A DNA stretch of 64,000 nt, taken from assembly GCA_963840275.1 (NCBI GenBank), contig CAWIYK010000010.1, positions 806,001 through 870,000 of the forward strand, written 5' to 3'. The stretch's first letter is position 1; the number at the start of each line of letters is the position of its first letter. Below the pieces are notes generated by a model that made no database searches, had not been told where the DNA came from, and saw only the letters and a program-made list of their open reading frames with translations. The translations under genes were made by a program, and so were the position numbers. This DNA is from Actinophytocola sp963840275. Lineage in GTDB: Bacteria; Actinomycetota; Actinomycetes; Mycobacteriales; Pseudonocardiaceae. Shown here piece by piece: positions 34,405 through 42,710 of this stretch.

Positions 34405-35277
34405 CTACTTCCTCGCTGTGGGCGGTTCGCCCATCGACTCGTGCATGCGGCGGAGCACCGCGACCACGTCGTAGTCCGCGGCCAGCGCGTCCGCGGTCGT
34501 ACGCAGCAGCTCCAGGTACTCCTTCTGCTTCTTCGGCGTGAACTCGCCGGTCGGCCCGGACACCGACAGCGCGGCCACCTGCTGGCCGCCGACCGACAGC
34601 GGCACGGCGATGCACTTCAGGCCGAGGCTGTGCTCGTTGTCGTCGATCGCGTGGCCGCGGCGCTGCGTGCGCTTGACCTCTTTCGCCATCTCGTCGAGCG
34701 TGGTGATCGTCCGGTCGGTCCGCGCGACGAACGGCTCTGCCGGCAGGTGCGCGGCCAGCTGCTCCGCCGCGACACCGGCGAGCAGCATCTTGCCGAGACC
34801 GGTGCAATGCGTGCTGTCCCGCGCGCCGGGGCTGGTCTCGAACCGCAGCGGGCGGTCGGGCTGGCGCACGCACACGTGCACGACCTCGCGGCCGTCCAAC
34901 AGCCCGAGGTTCGACGTCTGCTGCGTCTCCCGCGACAGGTCGTCCAGGTAGGACCCGGCCGCTGCGGACAGGTCCAAACTGGACACGTACGCGTCGGCGA
35001 GCGCCATCACCTTGTGTCCCAGCCGGTAGGCGGGCCGTTCGTCCACCCGGACCACGAACCGCATCTCGGTGAGCGCGGCGAGCAGACGCACGAGCGTGCT
35101 CTTGGGCAGCCCGGTGTGCTCGTGCATGCCGGTCAGCGTCATGGGCGGCGGGACGGACGCGAGCAGGTCGAGCAGCACGAGTCCTCTGGTGAGCGCGTGT
35201 GTGTGGTAGTTCGCGCTCTTCGGGCCGAGCTGGTCGTCCGACCTCGCCGGCCGCGCCCCACGTGTCTTGGTGGCCAT
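34405..35277 (-). CDS. IclR-family transcriptional regulator
   Basis: 290 residues: an unstructured 20-residue N-terminus, winged helix (about 28-95, HALTRGLVLLDLLAS, TGLPKSTLVRLLAALTEMRF) and IclR effector domain (THCTGLGKMLLAGVAAEQL, CIAVPLSVGGQQVAALSVSG). Encoded within the operon 39693-33563. It is the only regulator gene among the units that carry the TGRAA-N5-TTYCA palindrome, and such palindromes are typical of IclR/KdgR proteins, so it is the best candidate to bind them (inference). Confidence 0.9.
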   Translation of the reverse strand: MATKTRGARPARSDDQLGPKSANYHTHALTRGLVLLDLLASVPPPMTLTGMHEHTGLPKSTLVRLLAALTEMRFVVRVDERPAYRLGHKVMALADAYVSSLDLSAAAGSYLDDLSRETQQTSNLGLLDGREVVHVCVRQPDRPLRFETSPGARDSTHCTGLGKMLLAGVAAEQLAAHLPAEPFVARTDRTITTLDEMAKEVKRTQRRGHAIDDNEHSLGLKCIAVPLSVGGQQVAALSVSGPTGEFTPKKQKEYLELLRTTADALAADYDVVAVLRRMHESMGEPPTARK

Positions 35278-35283
35278 CTACGT

Positions 35284-36825
35284 CTACCTCTCACTCGCCC
35301 GAATCACGGTGCCCGGTCGCGAACCGGTGTGCTGTCCTGCCGCCACAACCATTGTCCCGGCGACGAAGACTAGATCGACGCCGGCGGGAAAACGTTGCGG
35401 CCGGGTGAAGGTAGCGCGATCGGCAAGCCGTTCCATGTCCAGCACCACCAGATCGGCGAGTTGTCCCGGCGCGACCGTGCCGCGGTCGGTGAGCCCGACG
35501 CGCCGCGCGGGCGCCTGTGTGCACTTGTGGACGATGGCGGCCAGGCCCGGGTCGCCGCCGCCGAAGTCGGTGACGGCACGGGGGAACGTGCCGAAGGAGC
35601 GTGGGTGCGGGAAGCCGCGGCCGGTCGGGCCGTCGGGGTCCAGCGCCATCCCGTCGGACGCGACGACCGTCGCCGGATGGCCCAGCACGGTACGCAGATC
35701 GCGCTCGCTGCGGCCGCCGGCGGTCATGATCACGTTGTGGCCGTGGACGGCGATGAGGTCCATCGCGACCACGCTCGCCGAGCGGTCCGCCTCGGCCAGC
35801 GAGGCGATCGTGCGACCGAGCACGTCGTCGGCGGCCCCGCCCGCGACGGTGATCTCCGTCCACGGCACCGGATTGCCGAGCCACGCGTGCTCGACCCGTT
35901 CGCGCGCAACGGGATCGGTGAGCGCGCCGACACCCACCAGGTCGGGGAGGAGCTGGCTCAGCGGGGCGTTGCCGTGCAGGTACGGGTAGATGTCGACGCC
36001 GACGGAGTCACCGGCCATGGCGAGCACCGCGTCCACGGTGCCCCAGTTGCGCTCGCCGATCGACGAGAGGTGCGAGATCTGCGTGCGTGCCCCGGTGACG
36101 GCCGCGATCTGGACGGCCTCGGCCGCCGACGTCAGCAGGTCGTCGCCGTAGTCCCGCAGGTGCCACGCGAACAGGGCGTCGTGGTCGGCGACGACCGCGG
36201 CGAGCGCCCGCAGCTCGTCGGTGCGCGCCGCCCGAAGGGGCGGGTAGACCAGCCCGGTCGACAGGCCGAGCGCACCGTCGGCGAGCGCCTCGGCGACCAG
36301 GGCGCACATGGCGTCGATCTCGGCGGTCGTGGCCGGCCGGTCGTCGAAGCCGACCACCGCCGCCCGGACCGGGATGTGCCCGACGAGCGTCGCCACGTGC
36401 ACGCTCGTGCCGGCCACCGCGTCCAGGTACTCGCCGACGGTCCGCCAGGTGAGCTCGACCGACGGGTCGAGGTCGAGGTAGGCGAGCGCCGACCGCAGCG
36501 CGACCAGGTCGGTCGCCGGCCCGATGGGCGCCACGCCGAGGCCGCAGTTGCCGACGACCTCGGTCGTGACGCCCTGCCGGACCTTGCTGTGCGCGAGGGC
36601 GCTGGACAGCAGTGTCAGGTCGGAGTGGGTGTGGATGTCGACGAAGCCGGGGCACACCACGCGCCCGGTCACGTCGACGCGCCGGACCACCGGCGCATCC
36701 GGCACCTCGGCGCCCGGCTCGAGCACGGCGGCCACGTGTGCGCCGCGGACGAGCACGTCCGCGGGCCGGGGCGCCGCGCCCGTGCCGTCCACCAGCGTGC
36801 CGCCGGCCAGCAGGAGGTCGGTCAC
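35284..36825 (-). CDS. D-aminoacylase / N-acyl-D-amino-acid deacylase, second copy
   Basis: 513 residues. Seen: metal motif HTHSD (His65, His67), the zinc-bridging Cys94 in EVVGNCGLGVAPIG, GALGLSTGLVYPPLRAARTDEL, SHLSSIGERNWGTV, and ASDGMALDPDGPTGRGFPHPRSFGTF. Unlike the first copy (18055-19638) it keeps the canonical GNCG. GTG 36825 overlaps the stop of the FAH gene (GTGA). In an operon with an FAH hydrolase and Gfo/Idh enzymes, so the substrate may again be an N-acylated amino sugar acid (inference). Confidence 0.88.
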   Translation of the reverse strand: MTDLLLAGGTLVDGTGAAPRPADVLVRGAHVAAVLEPGAEVPDAPVVRRVDVTGRVVCPGFVDIHTHSDLTLLSSALAHSKVRQGVTTEVVGNCGLGVAPIGPATDLVALRSALAYLDLDPSVELTWRTVGEYLDAVAGTSVHVATLVGHIPVRAAVVGFDDRPATTAEIDAMCALVAEALADGALGLSTGLVYPPLRAARTDELRALAAVVADHDALFAWHLRDYGDDLLTSAAEAVQIAAVTGARTQISHLSSIGERNWGTVDAVLAMAGDSVGVDIYPYLHGNAPLSQLLPDLVGVGALTDPVARERVEHAWLGNPVPWTEITVAGGAADDVLGRTIASLAEADRSASVVAMDLIAVHGHNVIMTAGGRSERDLRTVLGHPATVVASDGMALDPDGPTGRGFPHPRSFGTFPRAVTDFGGGDPGLAAIVHKCTQAPARRVGLTDRGTVAPGQLADLVVLDMERLADRATFTRPQRFPAGVDLVFVAGTMVVAAGQHTGSRPGTVIRASER

Positions 36826-37694
36826 GAAGCCGCCATGCGGTTGGTGAGCGTGCCGAGACCGCCGATGGTCACCGACATCTCGTCGCCGGCGCTGAGATAC
36901 TCGCCGGTCGCCGCGCCGACGCCGGAGGGGGTGCCGGTCAGGATCACGTCGCCGGGCTCGAGGGTCATGAGCGTCGACGCGAACGACACCAGCTCGGCCA
37001 CCGAGAAGATCATGTCCTTGGTGCTGCCGTGCTGGCGGCGCTTCCCGTTGACGTCGAGGATGATCTCCAGGTCCTGCGGGTCGGGCACCTCGTCCGGGGT
37101 GACCAGCCACGGGCCCATCGGCGCGAAGCCGTCGAGCCACTTGCCGGCCAGCCAGTCGAAGAACCACACCTGCTTGTCGTCGGTGTCCCGCTCGTACCCG
37201 AAGTCCATCGACCTGGCCGACACGTCGTTCGACGTGAGGTATCCGCCGACGATGTCGAGCGCCCCGGCCACCGGCACGTCGCGGGCGGTCGCGCCGATGA
37301 CCACTCCCAGCTCGGCCTCCCAGTCGACCTGCCTGCTCACCGACGGCATCGGGATCTCGGCGTCCGGCCCGACGATGCTCGTCGGCGGCTTCAGGAACAG
37401 CCTCGGCGACAGCCGCGACTTGTCGAGCGGGTCGCCGCCCGCCTCGGTCACGTGGTCCTGGTAGTTCGCGGCGGCGGCCAGCAGCTTGCCCGGCCGCAGC
37501 AGCGGCGACAGCAGCTCGACGTCGGCGAGCGGCAGCGCGGGGCCGGCCGCGGTCAGCGCGTCGTCGTGGCGCAGGTGCACCTGCGCCATCAGCACCCCGA
37601 GGTCGCCCTCGCCAAGCGGCTGGACGACCGTGCCGTCCTCGACGAGGTGGCCGTGGCGGACGCTGTCGTCATGCCGGTAGGTGACCAGCTTCAT
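36822..37694 (-). CDS. Fumarylacetoacetate hydrolase (FAH) family protein
   Basis: 290 residues. C-terminal FAH domain (about 70-285): LLAAAANYQDHVTEAGG, the metal Glu pair in VDWEAELGVVIG, SNDVSARSMDF, HGSTKDMIFSVAELV, LEPGDVILTGTPSGVG. Family members cleave acylpyruvates or diketo sugar acids such as 2,4-diketo-3-deoxy-L-fuconate, or act as decarboxylases. ATG 37694 overlaps the upstream oxidoreductase stop; its own stop overlaps the deacylase start. A terminal C-C hydrolase for a keto-deoxy acid fits the IlvD/Edd dehydratase encoded divergently (inference). Confidence 0.88.
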   Translation of the reverse strand: MKLVTYRHDDSVRHGHLVEDGTVVQPLGEGDLGVLMAQVHLRHDDALTAAGPALPLADVELLSPLLRPGKLLAAAANYQDHVTEAGGDPLDKSRLSPRLFLKPPTSIVGPDAEIPMPSVSRQVDWEAELGVVIGATARDVPVAGALDIVGGYLTSNDVSARSMDFGYERDTDDKQVWFFDWLAGKWLDGFAPMGPWLVTPDEVPDPQDLEIILDVNGKRRQHGSTKDMIFSVAELVSFASTLMTLEPGDVILTGTPSGVGAATGEYLSAGDEMSVTIGGLGTLTNRMAAS

Positions 37695-38680
37695 GGAATC
37701 ACTCCGTGTTCTCCGTTCGTTGCCACCGGCACGCCCTCGGCGAGGGACCGGCGCGCGGCGTCCAGCACCCCGGCGGTGCGCACCGCCTCGTCGAGACCGG
37801 CCGCCGACGGCCGGCCGCCGCTGACGGCCGCGTGCAGGTCGTCGAGCAGGCTCGTGACGGTGTCGATCGGCAGCCACTGCCGGTCCGTGCCGGCGGCCGT
37901 GGTCACGGTGACCGACGGCTTCGTCGCGTCGAGCACCAGCACGCCGTGCGAGCCGCTCACCCGGTAGCGGTGGTGCGCGAGCCGCCCGGCCTCCGTGCCG
38001 GCCCTCGGCGCGGTCCGGCCGACGACGATCGTGCTGGTCAGACCGTGTTCGTGGTCCAGTGCGAGCACGGTCAGCTCACCGGCGCCGGTCGCGTGCACCC
38101 GGTGCACGGGCAGGCCGGTGAGCGCGGCGACCGCGTCGACCGGGTAGCAGCCGAAGTTCAGCAGCTCGTCCGGGCACGGGTTGCCGCCGGCGACCACGAA
38201 GTCGACCTGCACGTTCCACGGCAGGCCCACCCTGCCGCCGCGCAGGGCGCCCGCGCCGGCGACGATCATCGGGTGGAAGCGGTGGTGGTGCGCGACGACC
38301 ACGTGCGCGCCGGCACGACGGGCGTCGGCCGCCACCCGCTCCGCCTCGGCGAGCGTCGGCGTGAACGGCTTGTCGGCCAGCACGTGCCGGCCGGCCCGCA
38401 GCACGGCCGACAGCGCGTCGGCCCGCACCGCCGCGGGGGCCGCGACCGACACCACCGGCGCCGCCACGGCGGCCAGCGCGGTGTCGAGATCGGCGTGGCA
38501 GGGCACGGAGTACCGCTGCGCGGCCGCCTCGGCGCGCGCCTGGTCGGACGGGTGCGTCGCCGCGACGCCGACGATCCGGAAGCCGGGGTGCGCCGCGAAC
38601 GCGGGCAGGTACATGGCGGACTGGTGGTCCTGCTCGCCGAGCCCGCCGAACCCGGCGATCAGCAGGTCGAGCGTGGTCAT
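37691..38680 (-). CDS. Gfo/Idh/MocA oxidoreductase
   Basis: 329 residues. N-terminal Rossmann start LLIAGFGGLGEQDHQSAMY, then VSVAAPAAVRADALSAVLRA and GRHVLADKPFTPTLAEAE with the family Lys in DKPF. HHRFHPMIV is the usual second motif. Likely NAD(P)-dependent sugar dehydrogenase. Coupled by ATGA overlaps to both neighbours. Confidence 0.88.
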   Translation of the reverse strand: MTTLDLLIAGFGGLGEQDHQSAMYLPAFAAHPGFRIVGVAATHPSDQARAEAAAQRYSVPCHADLDTALAAVAAPVVSVAAPAAVRADALSAVLRAGRHVLADKPFTPTLAEAERVAADARRAGAHVVVAHHHRFHPMIVAGAGALRGGRVGLPWNVQVDFVVAGGNPCPDELLNFGCYPVDAVAALTGLPVHRVHATGAGELTVLALDHEHGLTSTIVVGRTAPRAGTEAGRLAHHRYRVSGSHGVLVLDATKPSVTVTTAAGTDRQWLPIDTVTSLLDDLHAAVSGGRPSAAGLDEAVRTAGVLDAARRSLAEGVPVATNGEHGVIP

Positions 38681-39693
38681 CGGGTGGCCTCCACGGGTGC
38701 GCCGGTGAGTGCGACCGGTTGACCGCTCGCCATGGACAGCTCGGCGGCCTCGGCCATCGCGACCGCGGCGAGGCCCTCCGCGCCACCGGCGACCGGTCTC
38801 CCGTCGAGCCAGCCGTCGAGCTGGCGGTTGAACGCGGACCCGGCGACCGGCAGCAGCCCGGCGACGCCCTGCTCGCCGAACAGCAGGCTCTGCTCGGCGT
38901 CCCAGGGCAGCGCGACCGTGCCCTCGGTGCCGATGACCAGCACGTCGCGGTGACTGAGGTTGCCGGGCCGGTGCGCGCGGCTCATCTCGCAGTGGGCGAC
39001 CCGCCCACCGGGGAACCGCAGCACCATCTCCAGGTAGTCGTAGATCGGCAGCTCCGCCGCGGTCTGCCGGCGGCCGCGGGCGTACACGCTGTCCGGCCGC
39101 GCGCCCATCCACCAGGTCACGAGGTCCAGCAGGTGGACGCCGTTGTGCAGCTGGTGGCCGCCGGAGCGTCTCGGGTCGAGCACCCACGCGCTCCAGTCGC
39201 CCCAGATCCAGCCGCCGAGCAGGCTCGCGCGGATGACCTGCGGCTCGCCTACCTGGCCGGAGTCGAGCGCGGCCTTGACGGCCATCGAGTAGTCGTAGAC
39301 GCGGTGGGTGTGCGCGGTGGCGAGCACCAGCCCGCGCGCCCGGAACGCCTCGACCACCTCCCGGCCCTCCGCCGTGGTCGTGGCCAGCGGCTTCTCGATC
39401 ATGAGGTGCTTGCCGGCCGCGGCGACCGCCTTGGCGATCGCGCCGTGGCTGCCGTTGGGCGTGCACACGATGGCGCCGTCCACCCCCGGCCAGGCGAGCG
39501 CCTCCGCGAGCTCGGTGGTGGCCGGCACGCCGCCGTTGGCGAGCGACGCCGCGGCCGCCCGTGCCGGGTCGGTGTCGACCAGCCCGACGAGCCGGGCCCG
39601 CCCGCTCGCGCGCAGCGCCGCGACGTGCAGCTCGGCGATCATGCCGGTGCCGACGATCACGACACCGAACGCATTCGCGAAATCGCGTTCCAT
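38677..39693 (-). CDS. Gfo/Idh/MocA oxidoreductase, first gene of the FAH operon
   Basis: 338 residues from ATG 39693 (MERDFANAFGVVIVGTGMI); the frame continues 12 codons further up but without a ribosome site. Seen: GTGMIAELHVAAL dinucleotide loop, AIVCTPNGSHGAIAKAVAA, GKHLMIEKPLATTTAE with the EKP motif, and GGHQLHNGVHLLDLVTWW. Head of a six-gene operon (two Gfo enzymes, FAH, deacylase, IclR, amidohydrolase), divergent from the IlvD/Edd dehydratase; both probably answer to the palindrome at 39760-39774. Confidence 0.88.
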   Translation of the reverse strand: MERDFANAFGVVIVGTGMIAELHVAALRASGRARLVGLVDTDPARAAAASLANGGVPATTELAEALAWPGVDGAIVCTPNGSHGAIAKAVAAAGKHLMIEKPLATTTAEGREVVEAFRARGLVLATAHTHRVYDYSMAVKAALDSGQVGEPQVIRASLLGGWIWGDWSAWVLDPRRSGGHQLHNGVHLLDLVTWWMGARPDSVYARGRRQTAAELPIYDYLEMVLRFPGGRVAHCEMSRAHRPGNLSHRDVLVIGTEGTVALPWDAEQSLLFGEQGVAGLLPVAGSAFNRQLDGWLDGRPVAGGAEGLAAVAMAEAAELSMASGQPVALTGAPVEATR

Positions 39694-39759
39694 GTCGGGG
39701 ATGCTATGGCAGTCGTTGGTACCGTGCAACGGTCGGGCGCGCCCGACTTCCCGCGGACT

Positions 39760-39774
39760 TGAAAGGACGTTTCA
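39760..39774. promoter_or_regulatory. TGRAA-N5-TTYCA box 1 (IlvD/Edd and FAH operons)
   Basis: TGAAA-GGACG-TTTCA, arms perfectly palindromic. Its last base is the A of the dehydratase ATG, and it covers the AAAGGA ribosome site; a bound regulator would block initiation or transcription through the start. One of six copies in the window. Confidence 0.6.
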
Positions 39775-41471
39775 TGTCTCGCTCCCAGCAGTGGTACTCC
39801 GGGGACTCCCGCAACTCCTACATCCACCGCGCGTGGATGCGCCGCGGCCTGCCGAGGGACGCGTTCGACGGCAAACCGCACATCGCGATCGCCAACACCG
39901 CCTCGGACCTGACCCCGTGCAACGCGCATCTCACCGAGGTCGCGAAGAGCGTGTCGGACGGCGTATGGGCGGCCGGCGGCGTGCCGCTGCACCTGCCGGT
40001 GGTGTCGCTGGGGGAGACGCTGCTGCGCCCGACCGCGATGCTGTTCCGCAACCTCGCGGCGATGGCCACCGAGGAGATGCTGCGCGGCAACCCGATCGAC
40101 GGCGTCGTGCTGCTCGGTGGCTGCGACAAGACGATCCCGTCGCTGCTGATGGCCGCGTCCTCGGTGGACCTGCCGGCGCTCGTGGTGCCCGGCGGGCCCA
40201 TGCTCACCGGTCACTTCCGCGGCGTGCCGCTGGGTTGCGGCACCGACGTGTGGCGACTGTCCGAAGAGGTCCGCGCCGGCACGCTGTCGCAGGACGACTT
40301 CATGCGGTCGGAGTCGTCGATGATCCGCAGCCGAGGGCACTGCAACACCATGGGCACGGCGTCGACGATGGCGATCGTGACCGAGGCGCTCGGCATGACG
40401 ATCCCCGGTCTCGCCGGCACGCCGGCGGCCGACAGCGGGCTGTTGGAGCTGGCGCACCAGTCGGGACGGCTCGCGGTGTCGCTGGTCGCGGAGGACCGCA
40501 GGCCCAGCACCGTGCTCACGCGTGCGTCGTTCCTCAACGCGATCGTGGCGCTGGCCGCGGTCGGCGGGTCGACCAACGCGGTCGTGCACCTGCTCGCGAT
40601 CGCCGGGCGGCTCGGCGTCGAGCTGACGCTGGAGGACTTCGACCGGACCGGGTCCGGGGTGCCGCTGCTCGTCGACCTGCAGCCGGCCGGTCGGCACCTG
40701 ATGGACGACCTGCACCGCGCGGGCGGGCTGCTCGCCGTGCTGCGCGAGGTGGCCGACCTGCTCTCGCCCGAGGCGATCACGGTGACCGGCGAGCCGCTGA
40801 CGTCCTACCTGGACGGCGCGCGCATCCACGACGAGGCGGTGATCCGGCCGCGCTCGGCGCCGCTGCAGTCGTCGGCCGGCATCGCCGTGCTGCGGGGCAA
40901 CCTGGCGCCGAACGGCGCGGTGATCAAGCCGGCGGCGGCCACGCCGGCGCTGCTGACGCACCGGGGCCGGGCGGTCGTGTTCGACTCGATCGAGCACCTG
41001 CACGCGACGATCGACACGGTCGACGCCGACGAGGACTCGGTGCTGGTGCTGCGCGGCTGCGGGCCGAAGGGCTACCCGGGCATGCCGGAGGTGGGCAACT
41101 TCCCGCTGCCCGCCGCGCTGCTGGCCAAGGGGGTGCGCGACATGGTCCGCATCAGCGACGCGCGGATGAGCGGCACCGCGTACGGCACGGTGGTGCTGCA
41201 CGTGGCGCCGGAGGCGGCGGCCGGCGGCCCGCTCGGGCGGGTGCGGACCGGCGACCCGATCGTGCTGGACGTGCCCAACCGCACGCTCATGGTGGACGTC
41301 CCGGACCTGGACGCCCGCGAGCCGGCGCGGGCGGCCGTCGACGCGTTCGCCGCGCCGACCCGGGGTTGGCAGCGGCTGTACCTCGACCACGTGCTGCAGG
41401 CCGACCGCGGCGTAGATCTCGATTTCCTCACGGGATCACACGGAGCCGCCCCGACGCGGGAGTCGCACTGA
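39774..41471 (+). CDS. IlvD/Edd family dehydratase, probably sugar-acid dehydratase
   Basis: 565 residues, iron-sulphur dehydratase. Seen: cluster Cys in NTASDLTPCNAHL, VVLLGGCDKTIPSLLMAA and SRGHCNTMGTASTMA, the AAVGGSTNAVVHLLAIA segment, and the C-terminal swivel domain GCGPKGYPGMPEVGNF and DARMSGTAYGTVVLHVAPEA. The family contains dihydroxyacid, 6-phosphogluconate, arabonate and xylonate dehydratases; the context (Gfo/Idh, lactonase-like amidohydrolase, FAH) favours an aldonic acid substrate giving a 2-keto-3-deoxy acid. AAAGGA ribosome site 7 bases before the ATG. Confidence 0.9.
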   Translation: MSRSQQWYSGDSRNSYIHRAWMRRGLPRDAFDGKPHIAIANTASDLTPCNAHLTEVAKSVSDGVWAAGGVPLHLPVVSLGETLLRPTAMLFRNLAAMATEEMLRGNPIDGVVLLGGCDKTIPSLLMAASSVDLPALVVPGGPMLTGHFRGVPLGCGTDVWRLSEEVRAGTLSQDDFMRSESSMIRSRGHCNTMGTASTMAIVTEALGMTIPGLAGTPAADSGLLELAHQSGRLAVSLVAEDRRPSTVLTRASFLNAIVALAAVGGSTNAVVHLLAIAGRLGVELTLEDFDRTGSGVPLLVDLQPAGRHLMDDLHRAGGLLAVLREVADLLSPEAITVTGEPLTSYLDGARIHDEAVIRPRSAPLQSSAGIAVLRGNLAPNGAVIKPAAATPALLTHRGRAVVFDSIEHLHATIDTVDADEDSVLVLRGCGPKGYPGMPEVGNFPLPAALLAKGVRDMVRISDARMSGTAYGTVVLHVAPEAAAGGPLGRVRTGDPIVLDVPNRTLMVDVPDLDAREPARAAVDAFAAPTRGWQRLYLDHVLQADRGVDLDFLTGSHGAAPTRESH

Positions 41472-41499
41472 GTATCGTGCTGGGTCTGGGGGTGTTGTC

Positions 41500-42474
41500 A
41501 TGCGTCGTCTACTTTCCGGTGCTGCCGTACTGACCGTGTTGGGTGTCGTGCTCGTGCCGACCGCCGCGGCGGCGGTCACGTGCACGCCGACCGTGCTGCC
41601 GAACCCGCCCGGCGCGACGGCGGTGTCGGTGACCGGCACCGACTACGCCGGCACGTACGTCGGCCTCGCGACCGACGCCGCGTCGACGTTCGGGGTCGTG
41701 TGGCGGGACGGCACGGTGTCGCGGCTGCCCAACGGCCTGGTGCCGTACGACATGAACCGGGCCGGGACCGTCTCCGGGTACGTCGAGGTGCAGGAGTTCC
41801 CGGAACGGGTCCACAGTGCGGTGCTCCTGGCGGCCGACGGCACGATCACCTATCTCGACTCGGGCTACTCCGTGGTCGCCGCGGGTCTGAACGAGCGGGG
41901 CGACGCGGTCGGCTGGTACTACCCCAGCCACCCGGTGATCCACTTCGCGGCGCTGTGGCCGGCGGGTTCGCCGACGTTCGAGACGCTCGACCCGGACTGG
42001 TACGTGCCGCTCGACATCGACGACAGCGGCGTGAGCATCGGCGTGCCGAGCAGTGCCGACCAGCCGCAGCGGGTGTGGTCCTTCGACGGCGGCGTGCTGC
42101 GCGAGTACGGCCCGTACGCGGCGGGGGAGACGTCGATCGAGCTGGCGGACATCGACGACGGCAAGATCGCGGCCACCCGCACCGAGCCGGACGGGCAGTC
42201 GCAGATCGTGGTGCTCGACGCGCTGTCCGGTCGGGGCGCGGCCCTGCCCGCCTCGGTGGGCGCCACCCCGCTGGAGATCGAGAACGGCGTCGTCGTCGGC
42301 AGCGGTCCCGAGGGCGCGATGCTGTGGCGCCGCACCGCGGCGACCGTCCTGCCGGCACCGGCCGGCATGACCGCCCGCGAGGCAAGCGCCGTCAACGGCG
42401 ACGGCACGGAGGCGGCCGGCATCAGCGTCGCCGCGGACGGCCACACAACCGCAACGGTATGGCACTGCACCTAA
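41500..42474 (+). CDS. Secreted HAF-repeat-like protein
   Basis: 324 residues. Sec signal peptide (MRRLLSGAAVLTVLGVVLVP, cleaved near TAAAA-VTC). The mature part has repeats of the kind AVWRDGTVSRLPN, NRAGTVSGYVEVQ, LNERGDAVGWYYP, DDSGVSIGVPSS, NGDGTEAAGIS, matching extracellular HAF-type repeats that form a beta-propeller-like fold. Cys at the beginning and end (VTCTP, WHCT) may pair. No enzyme motif; function unknown. 28 bases after the dehydratase gene, followed by a strong hairpin. Confidence 0.75.
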   Translation: MRRLLSGAAVLTVLGVVLVPTAAAAVTCTPTVLPNPPGATAVSVTGTDYAGTYVGLATDAASTFGVVWRDGTVSRLPNGLVPYDMNRAGTVSGYVEVQEFPERVHSAVLLAADGTITYLDSGYSVVAAGLNERGDAVGWYYPSHPVIHFAALWPAGSPTFETLDPDWYVPLDIDDSGVSIGVPSSADQPQRVWSFDGGVLREYGPYAAGETSIELADIDDGKIAATRTEPDGQSQIVVLDALSGRGAALPASVGATPLEIENGVVVGSGPEGAMLWRRTAATVLPAPAGMTAREASAVNGDGTEAAGISVAADGHTTATVWHCT

Positions 42475-42491
42475 CCCGCGCTGGCCCGAGT

Positions 42492-42527
42492 GGCCATGCA
42501 GTGAAGGGGGTCCATCACTGCATGGCC
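42492..42527 (+). terminator. Strong hairpin after the HAF protein gene
   Basis: Perfect 13-bp inverted repeat GGCCATGCAGTGA / TCACTGCATGGCC with a 10-base loop rich in G. 17 bases after the stop. Confidence 0.75.
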
Positions 42528-42660
42528 GAGAGCGGGCAGGCTGGCCGCTGGCCCCCTCGAACCACGCTACGGCACACCACCGACAGGAACGGGCGCGTTG
42601 GACGTGGTTGTCCACAAGGACCGAGGTGCCCACAGGACGCTCCGCCACGCGCGTGAAACT

Positions 42661-42703
42661 GTCGGTGGCGGCCCGTAGGCTGGAAATTGGGGGGCCGGAG
42701 GCC
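42661..42703 (+). repeat. Interspersed repeat motif, copy B (solo)
   Basis: Matches 12688-12729 in about 38 positions (TAGGCTGGAAATT, GGGG, CCGGAGGCC). Here no 13E12 gene follows; the next gene is convergent. A relic of a lost 13E12 copy, or an independent element. Confidence 0.6.
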
Positions 42704-42710
42704 ACGCCGG

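Noticed and set aside
39712..39729. CGTTG-GTACCGTG-CAACG palindrome before the Gfo operon
   Set aside because: Five-base arms with an 8-base spacer, seen only once; weaker than the TGAAA/TTTCA box close by, so not listed as an operator.
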